Source: Planococcus sp. CPCC 101016 (lineage in GTDB: Bacteria > Bacillota > Bacilli > Bacillales_A > Planococcaceae). Taken from it: a stretch of DNA of 64,000 bases. Positions 1-8,260 of the stretch are shown one piece after another. How positions within the stretch are numbered: the first letter of the stretch is position 1; each line of letters starts with the position of its first letter. The stretch is taken from assembly GCF_007859295.1 (NCBI RefSeq), contig NZ_VOHB01000002.1, forward strand, positions 993,624-1,057,623, written 5' to 3'. The position numbers and the translations under genes are program-made. The notes beneath the pieces were generated by a model. That model saw nothing but the letters and a program-made list of their open reading frames with translations, did not search any database and was not told the origin of the DNA.

Positions 1-2
1 TC

Positions 3-89
3 GACCTGAAAATCTCTGAGATCGTCGACGCTGGTCAATATGTGGTCAGTGCTTTACTGCCGCTCGCGGTTTTTCAAGAAAAGGAATAA
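3..89 (+). CDS. C-terminal fragment of an unidentified protein (partial)
   Basis: An open frame enters from the left edge and ends at TAA 87-89. The last 28 residues read from DLKISEIVDAG to LAVFQEKE. A rho-independent terminator follows 6 nt later, as expected for a real gene end. Too little is visible to name a family. The fragment is hydrophobic near its end (VVSALLPLAVF) but this is not enough to call a membrane segment. Confidence 0.5.
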   Translation, partial: DLKISEIVDAGQYVVSALLPLAVFQEKE

Positions 90-95
90 AGGAAG

Positions 96-126
96 GAACG
101 CTGTCCAAACAGGCAGCGTTCTTTTT
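96..126 (+). terminator. rho-independent terminator of the truncated first gene
   Basis: The perfect 8-bp stem GAACGCTG/CAGCGTTC (96-103 with 114-121) has a 10-nt loop and is followed by TTTTT. It separates the upstream gene from the next promoter at 152-195. Confidence 0.85.
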
Positions 127-151
127 CCTATTTCAAAAAAAACTTACATAA

Positions 152-195
152 GTTATCTCAATTATCTGTATTCTTAATGAATAGGGTGATAAAAT
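152..195 (+). promoter_or_regulatory. promoter with upstream palindrome-like element (copy A)
   Basis: GTTAT-CTCA-ATTAT (152-165) is followed by CTG and, 24 nt after ATTAT, by the extended -10 TGATAAAAT (hexamer TAAAAT 190-195). No good -35 is present. The arrangement matches the starts at 16549, 21526, 29722 and 38354, although the left half here differs by one base from ATAAT. It would drive the acyltransferase gene at 271. Confidence 0.6.
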
Positions 196-270
196 AGTAG
201 CAGGTTCATAAGTAATTAGAATAATGTAATAAATTACTATAACATTCTGATTAAGGAAGAGGTCCTCTGG

Positions 271-1275
271 ATGAAAGACATTTACTTTGAAAAAGATTAT
301 GGGCGTTTGTATGAAAAAATTGAAAATGGCAAATGCGAGGAATTTATCCTGAATCATGCATTGGGGACAGTACGGCATTTATTCATCAAGCGTGAAATTC
401 CGATGAAGCTGGATGATCGAGTCTTCTATGATCTGATGACGCCTTACGGATACGGCGGTCCGCACATCGTTTCGGGGAAACCAGAAGACAAAGAGGAGTT
501 GGTGGCTGTTTTCCAGCAGGAATTTGGAGAATATTGCCTGGAAAATGGCATTGTTTCCGAGTTTGTCCGTTTTCACCCGATTCTGAAGAACCATTTGGAT
601 TTCAGCACGTGCTACGAACTCATTTTCAAGCGCCATACCATCCAGACCGATCTGGCAAATTCGGCTGATCCCATACTTACAGAATATTCGGCTTCCTGCA
701 GAAGGGACATACGGCATGCCTTAAAAGCTGGTGTAGAATTTCGCGTTATCGACCATCCGGAAAACCTGAAGAACTTCAAGGAATTGTACACGTCCACTAT
801 GCAGCGCAATAGCGCTGATGCAGTTTATTATTTTGATGATGAATACTTTCAGAACTGCATCGATTGGCTTGGCAATTACTTAGTAGTTGTCGAAGTGACT
901 TATCAGGGCAGCATTATCGGCATGAGCCTGAATTTTGTTTGCGGCGATTATATCCACGTTCATCTTACGGGTACGCTGAAGGAATATCATCAGTTGGCAC
1001 CAGCTTACGTTCTGCAGTATGCCCTCGTACTGTGGGGGAAAGAGCAGGGCAAGCAATTGATTCATCACGGAGGCGGCCGGACTGGTGAGCCGGACGACAA
1101 GCTGTATCTTTTTAAGAAAAAATTTGGACGCAATGAAGAATTTGAGTATTTTAATGGCCGGAAAATCTGGAATCCGGAAGTGTATGGCAGGCTGTGCCAA
1201 GTTGTCGCTGCACCGATGGATACCGATCAGTTCCCGGCTTATCGCAACTGCGAATCCAAAGTGACGAACGGATAA
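271..1275 (+). CDS. FemAB/GNAT-like acyltransferase, paralogue 1
   Basis: This 334-aa cytosolic protein belongs to a family with five members in the window (271, 1363, 16705, and minus-strand copies at 24703 and 25839). Conserved blocks are M-x-D-[IL]-[YF] at the N terminus, YDLMTPYGYGGP (about 53-64), VRFHP (99-103), an Arg-rich SCRRDIRHALKAGV segment (142-155), YYFDDEYF (186-193), HLTGTLKEYH (231-240) and HGGGRTGEPDD (266-276) followed by LYLFKKKFG. This layout fits a FemAB-like or BioF2-type GNAT acyltransferase, which would move an acyl or aminoacyl group onto an amino group. The substrate is unknown; an amino sugar of the nearby polysaccharide is an inference. An AAGGAAGAGG ribosome site 8 nt upstream supports the ATG. 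Confidence 0.8.
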   Translation: MKDIYFEKDYGRLYEKIENGKCEEFILNHALGTVRHLFIKREIPMKLDDRVFYDLMTPYGYGGPHIVSGKPEDKEELVAVFQQEFGEYCLENGIVSEFVRFHPILKNHLDFSTCYELIFKRHTIQTDLANSADPILTEYSASCRRDIRHALKAGVEFRVIDHPENLKNFKELYTSTMQRNSADAVYYFDDEYFQNCIDWLGNYLVVVEVTYQGSIIGMSLNFVCGDYIHVHLTGTLKEYHQLAPAYVLQYALVLWGKEQGKQLIHHGGGRTGEPDDKLYLFKKKFGRNEEFEYFNGRKIWNPEVYGRLCQVVAAPMDTDQFPAYRNCESKVTNG

Positions 1276-1362
1276 TAAATGCAAGAGGCTTTTAGTGGAA
1301 TAACAGCAGGTTGAATAAGGTAAGGAAAAAACAATCAAATAAAATACAATAAAAGGAGGGAA

Positions 1363-2358
1363 ATGATGGTAACTTCAGTGCCAGACATTTATTTTTTGCC
1401 TGAATGGGGCAAGTTTTTTGAGACAAAGGAACAAGACGGCAAGGTGCATTATTTTGAGGTGAAGCATGAGTGGGGGCATGTGTTTTATCAATTCATCGTC
1501 CGGCCCATACCTGTCCAAATGGAAGGTCCGACTTATTATGATGCAATCACGCCTTATGGTTTCAGCGGACCGATCATCTTGTCGGTTGAGCCTGAGAAAA
1601 AACAGCAGCTGGTGGAGCATTTTGACAAAGAGTTTCAGAAATACTGCGATGAACATCGAATCGTCACGGAATATGTCCGGTTTAATCCTTGGCTGAAGAA
1701 TCGGCAAGATTTCGAGCAGCTTTATGAATTCCGCGACAATGGCCATACGCTGTATATCGATTTGACGGGTGAGGACTTTTTCATGGAACAATTCGCTTCC
1801 GTTACCCGCAGACAAGTGCGAAAAGCTTGGAAAAATAATGTGGAAATTGAAATCGATTATACCGGAGAGAGCGTGTGCGAATTTCACCGCTTGTATATGC
1901 TGACTGTACAAAAAAATCAAATCGCGCCATACTACTTGTTTTCGGAAGAATCACTGCGCAGTTCATTCGAAAAATTCAAAGGCAAGCAATTTCTGATTTC
2001 CGCTAAGCATGAAGGGCGCTATATTTCGTCTTCGTTAATGATTCACCATGGCGATTATCTTCATTACCATTTGGCGGCAAACGATCCTGAATTTTATTCC
2101 TTAGCGGGCAATAGCCTGGTTATATATGAAGCCTGCCGATGGGCAGTGGAGCATGGCAAGAAGCAATTGCATTTGGGCGGTGCCGGCAGCGATGAAAATC
2201 TTTACCGTTTCAAGCGCAACTTCACCAAAACCGAGCCGCTGCAGCTATTGATGGGAAAACGAATCCTTAATCAGCAGGCTTATGATCAATTGGTCGAAGC
2301 AAAACGCCAAAGTGAAGGCATTCAATATCCAGGGTATTTCCCATTGTACCGAGGCTAG
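1363..2358 (+). CDS. FemAB/GNAT-like acyltransferase, divergent paralogue 2
   Basis: This 331-aa paralogue lies 87 bp after copy 1. It keeps the family skeleton: PDIYF near the N terminus, YDAITPYGFSGP, YVRFNPWLKN, RRQVRKAWKNNV, LHYHLA and HLGGAGSDENLYRFKRNF. The GGGRT loop is changed to GGAGS and the central segment diverges, so its substrate probably differs from that of the other four. The ribosome site AAAAGGAGGG sits very close to the ATG at 1363 (2 nt); the in-frame ATG at 1366 has better spacing and may be the true start. Copies 1 and 2 may be co-transcribed. Confidence 0.75.
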   Translation: MMVTSVPDIYFLPEWGKFFETKEQDGKVHYFEVKHEWGHVFYQFIVRPIPVQMEGPTYYDAITPYGFSGPIILSVEPEKKQQLVEHFDKEFQKYCDEHRIVTEYVRFNPWLKNRQDFEQLYEFRDNGHTLYIDLTGEDFFMEQFASVTRRQVRKAWKNNVEIEIDYTGESVCEFHRLYMLTVQKNQIAPYYLFSEESLRSSFEKFKGKQFLISAKHEGRYISSSLMIHHGDYLHYHLAANDPEFYSLAGNSLVIYEACRWAVEHGKKQLHLGGAGSDENLYRFKRNFTKTEPLQLLMGKRILNQQAYDQLVEAKRQSEGIQYPGYFPLYRG

Positions 2359-2377
2359 CGGACGTATGTGCAAGGTG

Positions 2378-2430
2378 AGGTGCGGTCCGAAGGCCATAAG
2401 GTACGGTCAACAACAATTAAGATGCGGTCA
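2378..2430. repeat. 21-bp-period array, GGTGCGG family (3 units)
   Basis: Cores GTGCGG (2380), GTACGG (2401) and ATGCGG (2422) are exactly 21 bp apart and separated by unrelated sequence. The same family occurs as six units at 20191. The array lies just upstream of the gene at 2473 and creates a spurious 35-residue upstream extension of its frame. Confidence 0.65.
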
Positions 2431-2472
2431 GCCGCTTACAGCTGGGGTTCGAACGCTTGGAGGAGGGCTGAT

Positions 2473-3426
2473 ATGAAGGAAATCGGTGGATATTTTGGCA
2501 TGGAAGACTTGGTCAGCAAGGAGTTTTACAGCGATTTGCTGGCTCTAAACAGTGGCAGCAATGCCTTGCTTTATTTATTGAAAGCGCGCAAAATAAAAAA
2601 ATTGTATATTCCTTATTATTTATGCGACTCGGTCAGCATTTTGCTGCGGCATCACGGTTACGAATTTGAATATTATCATGTAGACCAAGAGTTTCAGCCA
2701 ATTTTTGATAAAGAGCTGGAGCAGGGGGAATACTTGTATATCGTTAATTTATACGGGCAATTTACACAGGAAAAGACGCTGGCGCTGCAGAAGCATTACG
2801 GTCAACTGATTTTGGATCACAGTCAGGCTTTTTTCCAAAAGCCGCTGGAAGGCATTGATACGATCTATTCCTGCCGCAAATTCTTCGGCGTGCCGGACGG
2901 TTCTTATTTGGCGACCGATGCGGTGCTCCACGAAACGATCGAGCAGGACATTTCTAAAGATCGCATGGCGCATATTCTGGGGCGCTACGAAGGCACGGCG
3001 AGTGAATATTATGCTGATTTTCGCAACAGCAATGATATCCTAGGCGAGGTGCCGCTGCGGACGATGTCGAAATTGACGCACAATCTGATGGGGGCCGTCG
3101 ATTACGAAAAAGCCGGCCGGATTCGAAATGAAAACTATGCTTATTTGGAAAAGCAGTTTGATGAAGCCAATCCACTGAAGCTGACTATGCCGGAAGGCGC
3201 GTTCGCTTATCCTTTATTGGTGGAGGATGGCATACCCGTCAGAAACCTGCTTGCCGAACAGAAAATCTACATTCCGCTGCTGTGGCCTAATGTACTCGAT
3301 GAATGTCCGGAAGAAAGCATTGAATACCAATACGCGGCGAACATTCTTCCCTTGCCGTGCGACCAGCGCTACGGAATTGAAGACATGGCATATCTTGTGG
3401 AAATGGTGAAAAAGCAATTGGATTAG
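2473..3426 (+). CDS. DegT/DnrJ/EryC1/StrS-like PLP-dependent protein
   Basis: This 317-aa protein resembles sugar aminotransferases of the DegT family but is shorter than the usual 370-400 residues. It has a GSNALLYLL cofactor-loop-like segment (about 28-36), DHSQAF (115-120, the PLP-ring Asp region) and SCRKFFGVPDG (133-143) with a candidate Schiff-base lysine, K136. It could aminate a keto sugar or be an activity-altered relative. The ATG at 2473 is preferred because GGAGGAGGG lies just upstream and the family-like sequence begins there; the longer frame from 2368 only reads through repeat DNA. It follows the two acyltransferase genes in the same direction and ends at a strong terminator. 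Confidence 0.75.
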   Translation: MKEIGGYFGMEDLVSKEFYSDLLALNSGSNALLYLLKARKIKKLYIPYYLCDSVSILLRHHGYEFEYYHVDQEFQPIFDKELEQGEYLYIVNLYGQFTQEKTLALQKHYGQLILDHSQAFFQKPLEGIDTIYSCRKFFGVPDGSYLATDAVLHETIEQDISKDRMAHILGRYEGTASEYYADFRNSNDILGEVPLRTMSKLTHNLMGAVDYEKAGRIRNENYAYLEKQFDEANPLKLTMPEGAFAYPLLVEDGIPVRNLLAEQKIYIPLLWPNVLDECPEESIEYQYAANILPLPCDQRYGIEDMAYLVEMVKKQLD

Positions 3427-3434
3427 AAAGAACG

Positions 3435-3489
3435 ATACACTAAAAACGCTTTGAAAACCTGACAGGTTTTCAGAGCGTTTTTAGTGTAT
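3435..3489. terminator. strong bidirectional terminator between convergent genes
   Basis: A long, nearly perfect stem (ATACACTAAAAACGCT at 3435-3450 pairing into AGCGTTTTTAGTGTAT at 3474-3489) has AAAAACG on one side and CGTTTTT on the other. It can therefore stop transcription from both the plus-strand gene ending at 3426 and the minus-strand gene ending at 3557. Confidence 0.85.
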
Positions 3490-3556
3490 TTTAAGCAACT
3501 GCAGTGTCACTTATTCACATCTCAGCGTTGCTTGTTTCAAACTTTTATTCCATTCT

Positions 3557-5173
3557 TCACTCAAACCAATAACCGTTGAATGTTTCTTTGAATGCCCGGT
3601 AAGACAATAGGCTGGCTTCGTAGTTGAACTGTGCCAGCAAGTCGCCTTCAAGACTGTATTCTTCCAAAGTTTTGGCCATTCCGCTGTTGACGACGATGGA
3701 GTCGCCGGTCAATTGGGCGTTGCTGACGATGGAAGAATACGGAACGTCGAATTCTTGGACCAGGTCGTAGCTGCGGTTATTTTCGTCTACCAGGTATTTG
3801 GTGAACTTGGAGCGGTCTTGGTCGTTCGCTTCAAAAGTCTGGCTGGTTTCACGGATGACCGCGCCAGTGTAATCCGGACGGCTTTCGTACCACCAGTAAT
3901 TGTTATTGTACATATACAGGTAATATTGGCCTTCCGGCAAGCTGTCGTCGGCTGCATACGTGACGGAATGCTGGCCGGCCTGGCTCGGAAATTCGCTGGA
4001 TTTCTGAAGACGCAGATTTTCGCCTTCAGTGCCAGCCCAGACGTCCTGGATGCCGATCAAGTAATTGATGGTCGGCTGTGTATAAATATTATCGACTTTG
4101 ATGATGGTCGAGTTTTCACGCGCACTCAGAAACAGCGAGTTGCCAACCAAATCGATGGAGTTGAAGTGAAGCCAATCCCAGACGCTTTTGCCGTCCATTT
4201 CCACAGGCTTCGTCGTTTGCTTATAGCCATTCAGCAATTCAGTGAAATCAATAAGCAGCTTTTGTTCGCCGGTGTTCAAGTCAATGCTCATCACCATGTC
4301 TTCGACGGTATCTTTCGCTGAGTCAGATACCAATGCCAGAACCTGGCCCTCGTCGTTGATGACAAAGTCATGGTGCATGACATATCCGTTAAGTTCATAC
4401 GTATCGGTGATTTTTCCGAGCGGGTTCATGCGGGCGAGCTTTTGATCGGTGGTGGTGAAAACCATTGAATCTTCATAAGCCACCATCCGGTCCATGCGGT
4501 AATCTTCTGAAATGATTTCCGCGCGCAAAGTGCCGTCGTTATCAAACAGGAAGGTATAGCCATTGTAATTGTTGACGCCCATTAGCACGAACAAGCCGTC
4601 AGCGAGTTCCGTATTGCCGGATGCTGCCGTTTGTTCCATGGCGATCGGGTAGCCGGAAGTGGTTTCCGGTGCCGTCACTTTAAATGAATACTCATCCGCG
4701 CGTGTGCCTTCTTCATTCGTATAAGTCACCGACACGGTGTTTTCCTTGCCCGACACAAGTCCAATTAGCTGATACTCCGCCAGTGCTGCTTCGGCATTTG
4801 CGTCTTTGGCGGTACGCTTGAAATCAGCCGTGCCTTCTGCAGAAATCGTGTAGGTCAACTTGCCGGCATCAGCTGAGTTGAAATAAAGGTAAAGGCCCGT
4901 TGTATTGGTGCCGAACGGATTGATCACCGCAAGCGGTTCATCGACCGAATGGTTTTCTTCTTCTTTCAAGTCATCCAGTTCCTGCTGCAGCTGCTCAACA
5001 GCTTTTTTTTCATAGGCAGAGTTGGCAGCACTCACCCGCGTATCCAGATATGCCAGCTCCTGTACCGGGACATCTATTTCTCCGTGATCTTTGATTTTCA
5101 GTTCATCGCTGCAGCTGGAAAGAAAAGCAGTAACAATTAGCAGCATAACAGGCAACCCAATATTTTGTTTCAT
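3557..5173 (-). CDS. aryl-sulfate sulfotransferase (ASST) lipoprotein
   Basis: This 538-aa protein has a lipoprotein signal peptide whose lipobox LSSC places Cys at residue 21, so it should be anchored to the outside of the membrane. ASST-family landmarks are MHHDFVINDEG, WDWLHFNSIDLV (with an HxN motif typical of the catalytic region), LSARENSTIIKVD and GQHSVTY. Known ASST enzymes transfer sulfate between phenolic compounds without PAPS; the physiological substrate here is unknown. The ATG at 5173 is chosen because GGAGG lies 7 nt upstream and the signal peptide starts there; the frame extends to 5227 without a ribosome site. The gene is monocistronic. Confidence 0.85.
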   Translation of the reverse strand: MKQNIGLPVMLLIVTAFLSSCSDELKIKDHGEIDVPVQELAYLDTRVSAANSAYEKKAVEQLQQELDDLKEEENHSVDEPLAVINPFGTNTTGLYLYFNSADAGKLTYTISAEGTADFKRTAKDANAEAALAEYQLIGLVSGKENTVSVTYTNEEGTRADEYSFKVTAPETTSGYPIAMEQTAASGNTELADGLFVLMGVNNYNGYTFLFDNDGTLRAEIISEDYRMDRMVAYEDSMVFTTTDQKLARMNPLGKITDTYELNGYVMHHDFVINDEGQVLALVSDSAKDTVEDMVMSIDLNTGEQKLLIDFTELLNGYKQTTKPVEMDGKSVWDWLHFNSIDLVGNSLFLSARENSTIIKVDNIYTQPTINYLIGIQDVWAGTEGENLRLQKSSEFPSQAGQHSVTYAADDSLPEGQYYLYMYNNNYWWYESRPDYTGAVIRETSQTFEANDQDRSKFTKYLVDENNRSYDLVQEFDVPYSSIVSNAQLTGDSIVVNSGMAKTLEEYSLEGDLLAQFNYEASLLSYRAFKETFNGYWFE

Positions 5174-5346
5174 TATGTAATCCTCCATTAATTGTTGATA
5201 ATCAATAAACCTTAGTAACTTTACCATAAAAACGATGGTAATTTCAATTTAATGATGGATTTTTGTTATTTTAAATGATGGAATTAAAAGGGTTTTTGCT
5301 CTGCATGGCGAATGATTGGGGAACCCAACAAAAAGGAGTGTTTCAA

Positions 5347-5730
5347 ATGGCAGAAGAAAACAAGGTACAGCCGGGCTCGATTATTTCAGCAGATTTAACC
5401 GTCCATCATGCAGAAACCGTCCGTGATTTCTACAAGGAAATCATCGGCTGGCAGCACAGCGATTTTCGGATGGGGGATTATGACGATTACATGATGAATA
5501 CCCCAGACGGCAACCCCGCTGCAGGCATTTGCCATCAAGCCGGACCCAATGAAGGCCTTCCACAGCTTTGGATTGTCTATTTTGCCGTCACCGACTTGAA
5601 GCAAAGCTTGGAAATGTGCCAACAACGCGGCGGCATCATACACCGCGAACCGGAAGGACCCGTCACTTCCGGCAGCTATGCCATCATCGAATACCCGGCC
5701 GGCGCTTTCTGCGGATTAAGCCAAATTTAA
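5347..5730 (+). CDS. VOC (glyoxalase/bleomycin resistance-like) family protein
   Basis: This 127-aa cytosolic protein has a single VOC fold: an ISADLTVHHAETVRDFY start (about 14-28), WQHSDFRMGDYDDY, and an N-terminal His and C-terminal Glu (IIEYPAG) as candidate metal ligands. Members include dioxygenases, glyoxalases and drug-binding proteins; no specific activity can be assigned. AAAAGGAGTG precedes the ATG at 5347, so the longer frame from 5275 is not used. It is followed by a nested hairpin and stands alone between the ASST gene and the repeat array. Confidence 0.8.
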   Translation: MAEENKVQPGSIISADLTVHHAETVRDFYKEIIGWQHSDFRMGDYDDYMMNTPDGNPAAGICHQAGPNEGLPQLWIVYFAVTDLKQSLEMCQQRGGIIHREPEGPVTSGSYAIIEYPAGAFCGLSQI

Positions 5731-5734
5731 GACA

Positions 5735-5790
5735 GATGCCCAATAAAAAAGCGGAAAGCGCTGGCCTGCGCTTTCCATGTTTTGGGCATC
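5735..5790 (+). terminator. nested hairpin after the VOC gene
   Basis: The outer stem GATGCCCAA/TTGGGCATC (5735-5743, 5782-5790) encloses an inner perfect stem GGAAAGCGC/GCGCTTTCC (5753-5761, 5768-5776). There is no T-tract right after the outer stem, so it is either a weak terminator or an RNA-stabilising structure. Confidence 0.5.
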
Positions 5791-5799
5791 CAGCGCGGT

Positions 5800-5887
5800 T
5801 CGGATCGTATTAAGCCGAGTTTGGAGGGTATTTGCTCCAGTTTGGACTGTATTCTAGTTATCTCGGACTGTATATCCATTTAACTGT
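5800..5887. repeat. 21-bp-period array, GGACAGTAT family (4 units)
   Basis: Unit cores start at 5802, 5823, 5844 and 5865, exactly 21 bp apart (GGATCGTAT, GGAGGGTAT, GGACTGTAT, GGACTGTAT). The last unit ends in TATATCCATTTAACTG. The same family, with a related last unit, occurs at 8737 and 60300. The rest of the 5731-6155 gap shows only the hairpin and the promoter at 6090. Confidence 0.75.
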
Positions 5888-6089
5888 GAGAGGTTAAGTG
5901 CTATTTTAGAAATAATGCTGATATACAATCCATTCCGAGAAGACCTGGCTAACAGCAATAAAAGTGCACCTCTTTAGAAGCTCAAATCTTCAATTGCCGC
6001 ACCCTTGCAAGTGCTTACTCGTGAATGTGAACGCCTATCGCCTTTATTTAAAATCCGTGTTACAAAATACTTATAATGTTTCCGATATA

Positions 6090-6098
6090 TGGTATGAT
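6090..6098 (+). promoter_or_regulatory. extended -10 promoter upstream of the carboxyethylornithine synthase-like gene
   Basis: TGGTATGAT (6090-6098) fits TG-n-TATAAT with one mismatch. The -35 region (about 6070-6075) is poor, as is usual for extended -10 promoters. The coding frame opens about 60 bp downstream. Confidence 0.4.
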
Positions 6099-6155
6099 GC
6101 AGAATAGGTCTGCTATACGGAAACGATATTAATATATTAACTCACTCGACAATTT

Positions 6156-7217
6156 ATGAGATTTGTCCGGTCGATTCTGTATGAAATGTCAATTATCAGC
6201 CGACCGGGATTTAACAGAATTTCATCAATTGGGGGTTTTATTATTTTTACAATAGGATTTGTCATCAGTCATAAAAACAATGAAAAACGGAGAGCGCTTT
6301 TGCCGAAGGACATGCCGACCATTAAGAACATTGAGCAGCTGTATTTTGAAATCGGTTACGGCGAGGCACTCGGCTATTCGGATGCGGAGTACGAAGTATC
6401 CGGTGCTCAATTCGTATCGCGTGAACGAGTGCTCGAATGTGACGCCATCGTTGACGTGAAATTGGGCAATGCGGATTATTTTGGCCAATTGACGCCAGGC
6501 AAACTATTGATCGGCTGGGCGCACGCGGTTCAGGACATTGAATTTACAGATTCAGTTTTAGCAGGGGACCACACAGTGGTTGCTTGGGAGGAAATGTTCG
6601 AAGATGGCCGCTATATCTTCTATCGCAACCGGGAAGTGGCAGGGGAGGCTGCGATTCTTCAAGCTTACCAATATTGCGGCAAAATGCCGTACGAAACAAA
6701 AGTAGCGGTTCTTGGAAATGGCCACACGACCAAAGGGGCGTTGCGCATTCTTCACGGCTTGGGCGCCGATGTCGATGTCTACGGCCGCAAACTGGAATCT
6801 CTTTTTATCAAAAATATGAATAATTACGATGTTCTCGTCAATTGCGTCATGTGGGACACAACACGCACCGACCGCATCATTTACAAAGAAGACCTGAAGC
6901 GTTTGAAAAAAGGCGCGATGATTATCGATGTCAGCTGTGACCCGAACATGGAAATCGAGACCTCCCGTCCGTCGACCATTGATGATCCCGTCTATACAGT
7001 GGATGGCATCATCCATTACACGGTGGACAACACGCCGGCGATGTTCCCGCACACCGTTACGAAAGTGCTGAGCGAAGGATTCTCGCCAATGGTCGATAAC
7101 TTTGTCGAAGGCAACTGGACCGACATGATCCGCAATTCCGTGGTCATCGAAAACGGCCACATCATCGACCACCACATCAAAGAGTTCAGAGAAGCCAGAA
7201 ACCTATTGGTGAAGTAA
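6156..7217 (+). CDS. N5-(carboxyethyl)ornithine synthase-like dehydrogenase
   Basis: The 353-residue frame carries the alanine dehydrogenase/PNT fold. It opens with IGFVISHKNNEKRRALLP (the substrate-binding Lys/Arg region of the N-terminal half) and has a nucleotide-binding loop VAVLGNGHTTKGAL, where the usual GxGxxG is altered. It ends with the C-terminal PNT part including IIDVSCDPNMEIETSRPST and VDNTPAMFPHT. The known enzyme reductively condenses pyruvate with ornithine or lysine using NADPH. The start is uncertain: the first ATG (6156) has no ribosome site, and the first 31 residues do not look like the family. GGGGG at 6231-6235 lies just before ATT codons at 6240/6243, so a rare ATT start is possible. 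Confidence 0.75.
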   Translation: MRFVRSILYEMSIISRPGFNRISSIGGFIIFTIGFVISHKNNEKRRALLPKDMPTIKNIEQLYFEIGYGEALGYSDAEYEVSGAQFVSRERVLECDAIVDVKLGNADYFGQLTPGKLLIGWAHAVQDIEFTDSVLAGDHTVVAWEEMFEDGRYIFYRNREVAGEAAILQAYQYCGKMPYETKVAVLGNGHTTKGALRILHGLGADVDVYGRKLESLFIKNMNNYDVLVNCVMWDTTRTDRIIYKEDLKRLKKGAMIIDVSCDPNMEIETSRPSTIDDPVYTVDGIIHYTVDNTPAMFPHTVTKVLSEGFSPMVDNFVEGNWTDMIRNSVVIENGHIIDHHIKEFREARNLLVK

Positions 7218-7223
7218 TAAAAT

Positions 7224-7274
7224 AAAGAGTCTCTTCTTATGAAATCATGGATTTCACGAGAGGAGACTCTTTTT
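7224..7274 (+). terminator. rho-independent terminator between convergent genes
   Basis: AAAGAGTCTC pairs with GAGACTCTTT across a mostly paired arm and is followed by TTTTT. It serves the plus-strand gene ending at 7217 and lies just beyond the minus-strand gene ending at 7285. Confidence 0.8.
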
Positions 7275-7284
7275 ATGGAAGGAT

Positions 7285-8064
7285 TTACTGCTTGAACAGT
7301 TCCGTTGTGAAATACACTTTAAATTTATCAAACAGGTAAGCCTGTCCCATTGTATTCGGATGCATGGAATTTTGCATCAGCTTGCTTTGTGAAATGTTCT
7401 TGGCGTGAATATCATCAGCCATCACCTGATAAAAATCAAAAAAATGAAGCTCTTCTTGAGCCGCTAGTTCACGGCTGGCTTGCATATAGGCCAGCATTTT
7501 AATGTTTTGATCGACGGAGGTTGTCGGGTTGGGTGTTCGGATCAGCACTTCTGTTTCTCCAGAAGCCGTAATTTCCTCCACAATCAATTGATAGTTTTTA
7601 GCATACTCTTCAACTGGTATCTTCCAACCGCCAAGCGCGTCATTCAGCCCAGCAGAAATCACCACCAGATCAGGAGAGTGACTCAAGACATCGCTTGCTA
7701 TCCGGTCTTTTATATGGGAGATGGTATTGGCGTTCATACCGGCATTGACCAGTTTCACTTGGCCGGGATATTTGTCTGCAAACCACTTGTCCAACAAGTT
7801 TACGTGATTCGGATTGCCGTCAGGAAGCGATTCAGGAGACGTGACATAATCACCAAGAAACACAATGGTGAGGGATTCTCCCGCTGCAAGCTTCTTTGAA
7901 AAATTGGCAGGCACCGGCACTTCGGCTGCGGCAATTTGAATCTCCTCCGTTTCAGGCAGTAAAGCGGTTGGTTCTGCAATTTCGATGGTTTTTAAATTTC
8001 TTTCTCCAGCGATGACAATAAAAATAAGGGCTATACATAGTATGTAGATTAATTTTTTTAGCAT
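7285..8064 (-). CDS. SGNH/GDSL-like exported protein with altered catalytic residues
   Basis: This 259-aa protein has an N-terminal hydrophobic signal or anchor (residues about 3-20), so it probably acts outside the membrane. The SGNH blocks are recognisable: block I IVFLGDYVTS, block II NAGMNANT, block III SAGLNDA and block V NSMHPN. In ordinary SGNH hydrolases block I is GDS with the nucleophilic serine and block V is DxxH. Here the serine position is Tyr (codon TAT) and the Asp position appears to be Asn. It may be a non-hydrolytic or altered relative, or may use another nucleophile. The fold assignment rests on motif order and is moderately sure. It is monocistronic on the minus strand. 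Confidence 0.7.
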   Translation of the reverse strand: MLKKLIYILCIALIFIVIAGERNLKTIEIAEPTALLPETEEIQIAAAEVPVPANFSKKLAAGESLTIVFLGDYVTSPESLPDGNPNHVNLLDKWFADKYPGQVKLVNAGMNANTISHIKDRIASDVLSHSPDLVVISAGLNDALGGWKIPVEEYAKNYQLIVEEITASGETEVLIRTPNPTTSVDQNIKMLAYMQASRELAAQEELHFFDFYQVMADDIHAKNISQSKLMQNSMHPNTMGQAYLFDKFKVYFTTELFKQ

Positions 8065-8260
8065 CGTAATACCTACCTTTCATTTTTAAATTAATACCAT
8101 ATTACCATAAAATTGAGTTAATTTATCTAAAATTTCAGTTATTTTGTGAGTATTCAGACTCAAAAGCACTTCCCTGGCTATATACCCGGTTTCAAAGCAC
8201 CGATGTGGGGAATAATATAACAATTGTATAACGGTCATGGAAATAAAGGAGGCGCTGCAT

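Noticed and set aside
2368..2472. N-terminal extension of the DegT-like protein
   Set aside because: It translates the 21-bp repeat array; the ribosome site and family-like sequence support the ATG at 2473.
3713..4321. Long frame antisense to the arylsulfotransferase gene
   Set aside because: It is a shadow of the real gene's codon usage; no start signal and no family resemblance. The same applies to other long antisense frames, for example 14179-14898 and 6558-7175.
5800..5887. CRISPR-like array (also at 8737, 20191 and 60300)
   Set aside because: The conserved core is only 6-9 bp with a 21-bp period, far too short for CRISPR repeats and spacers, and no cas genes are present.
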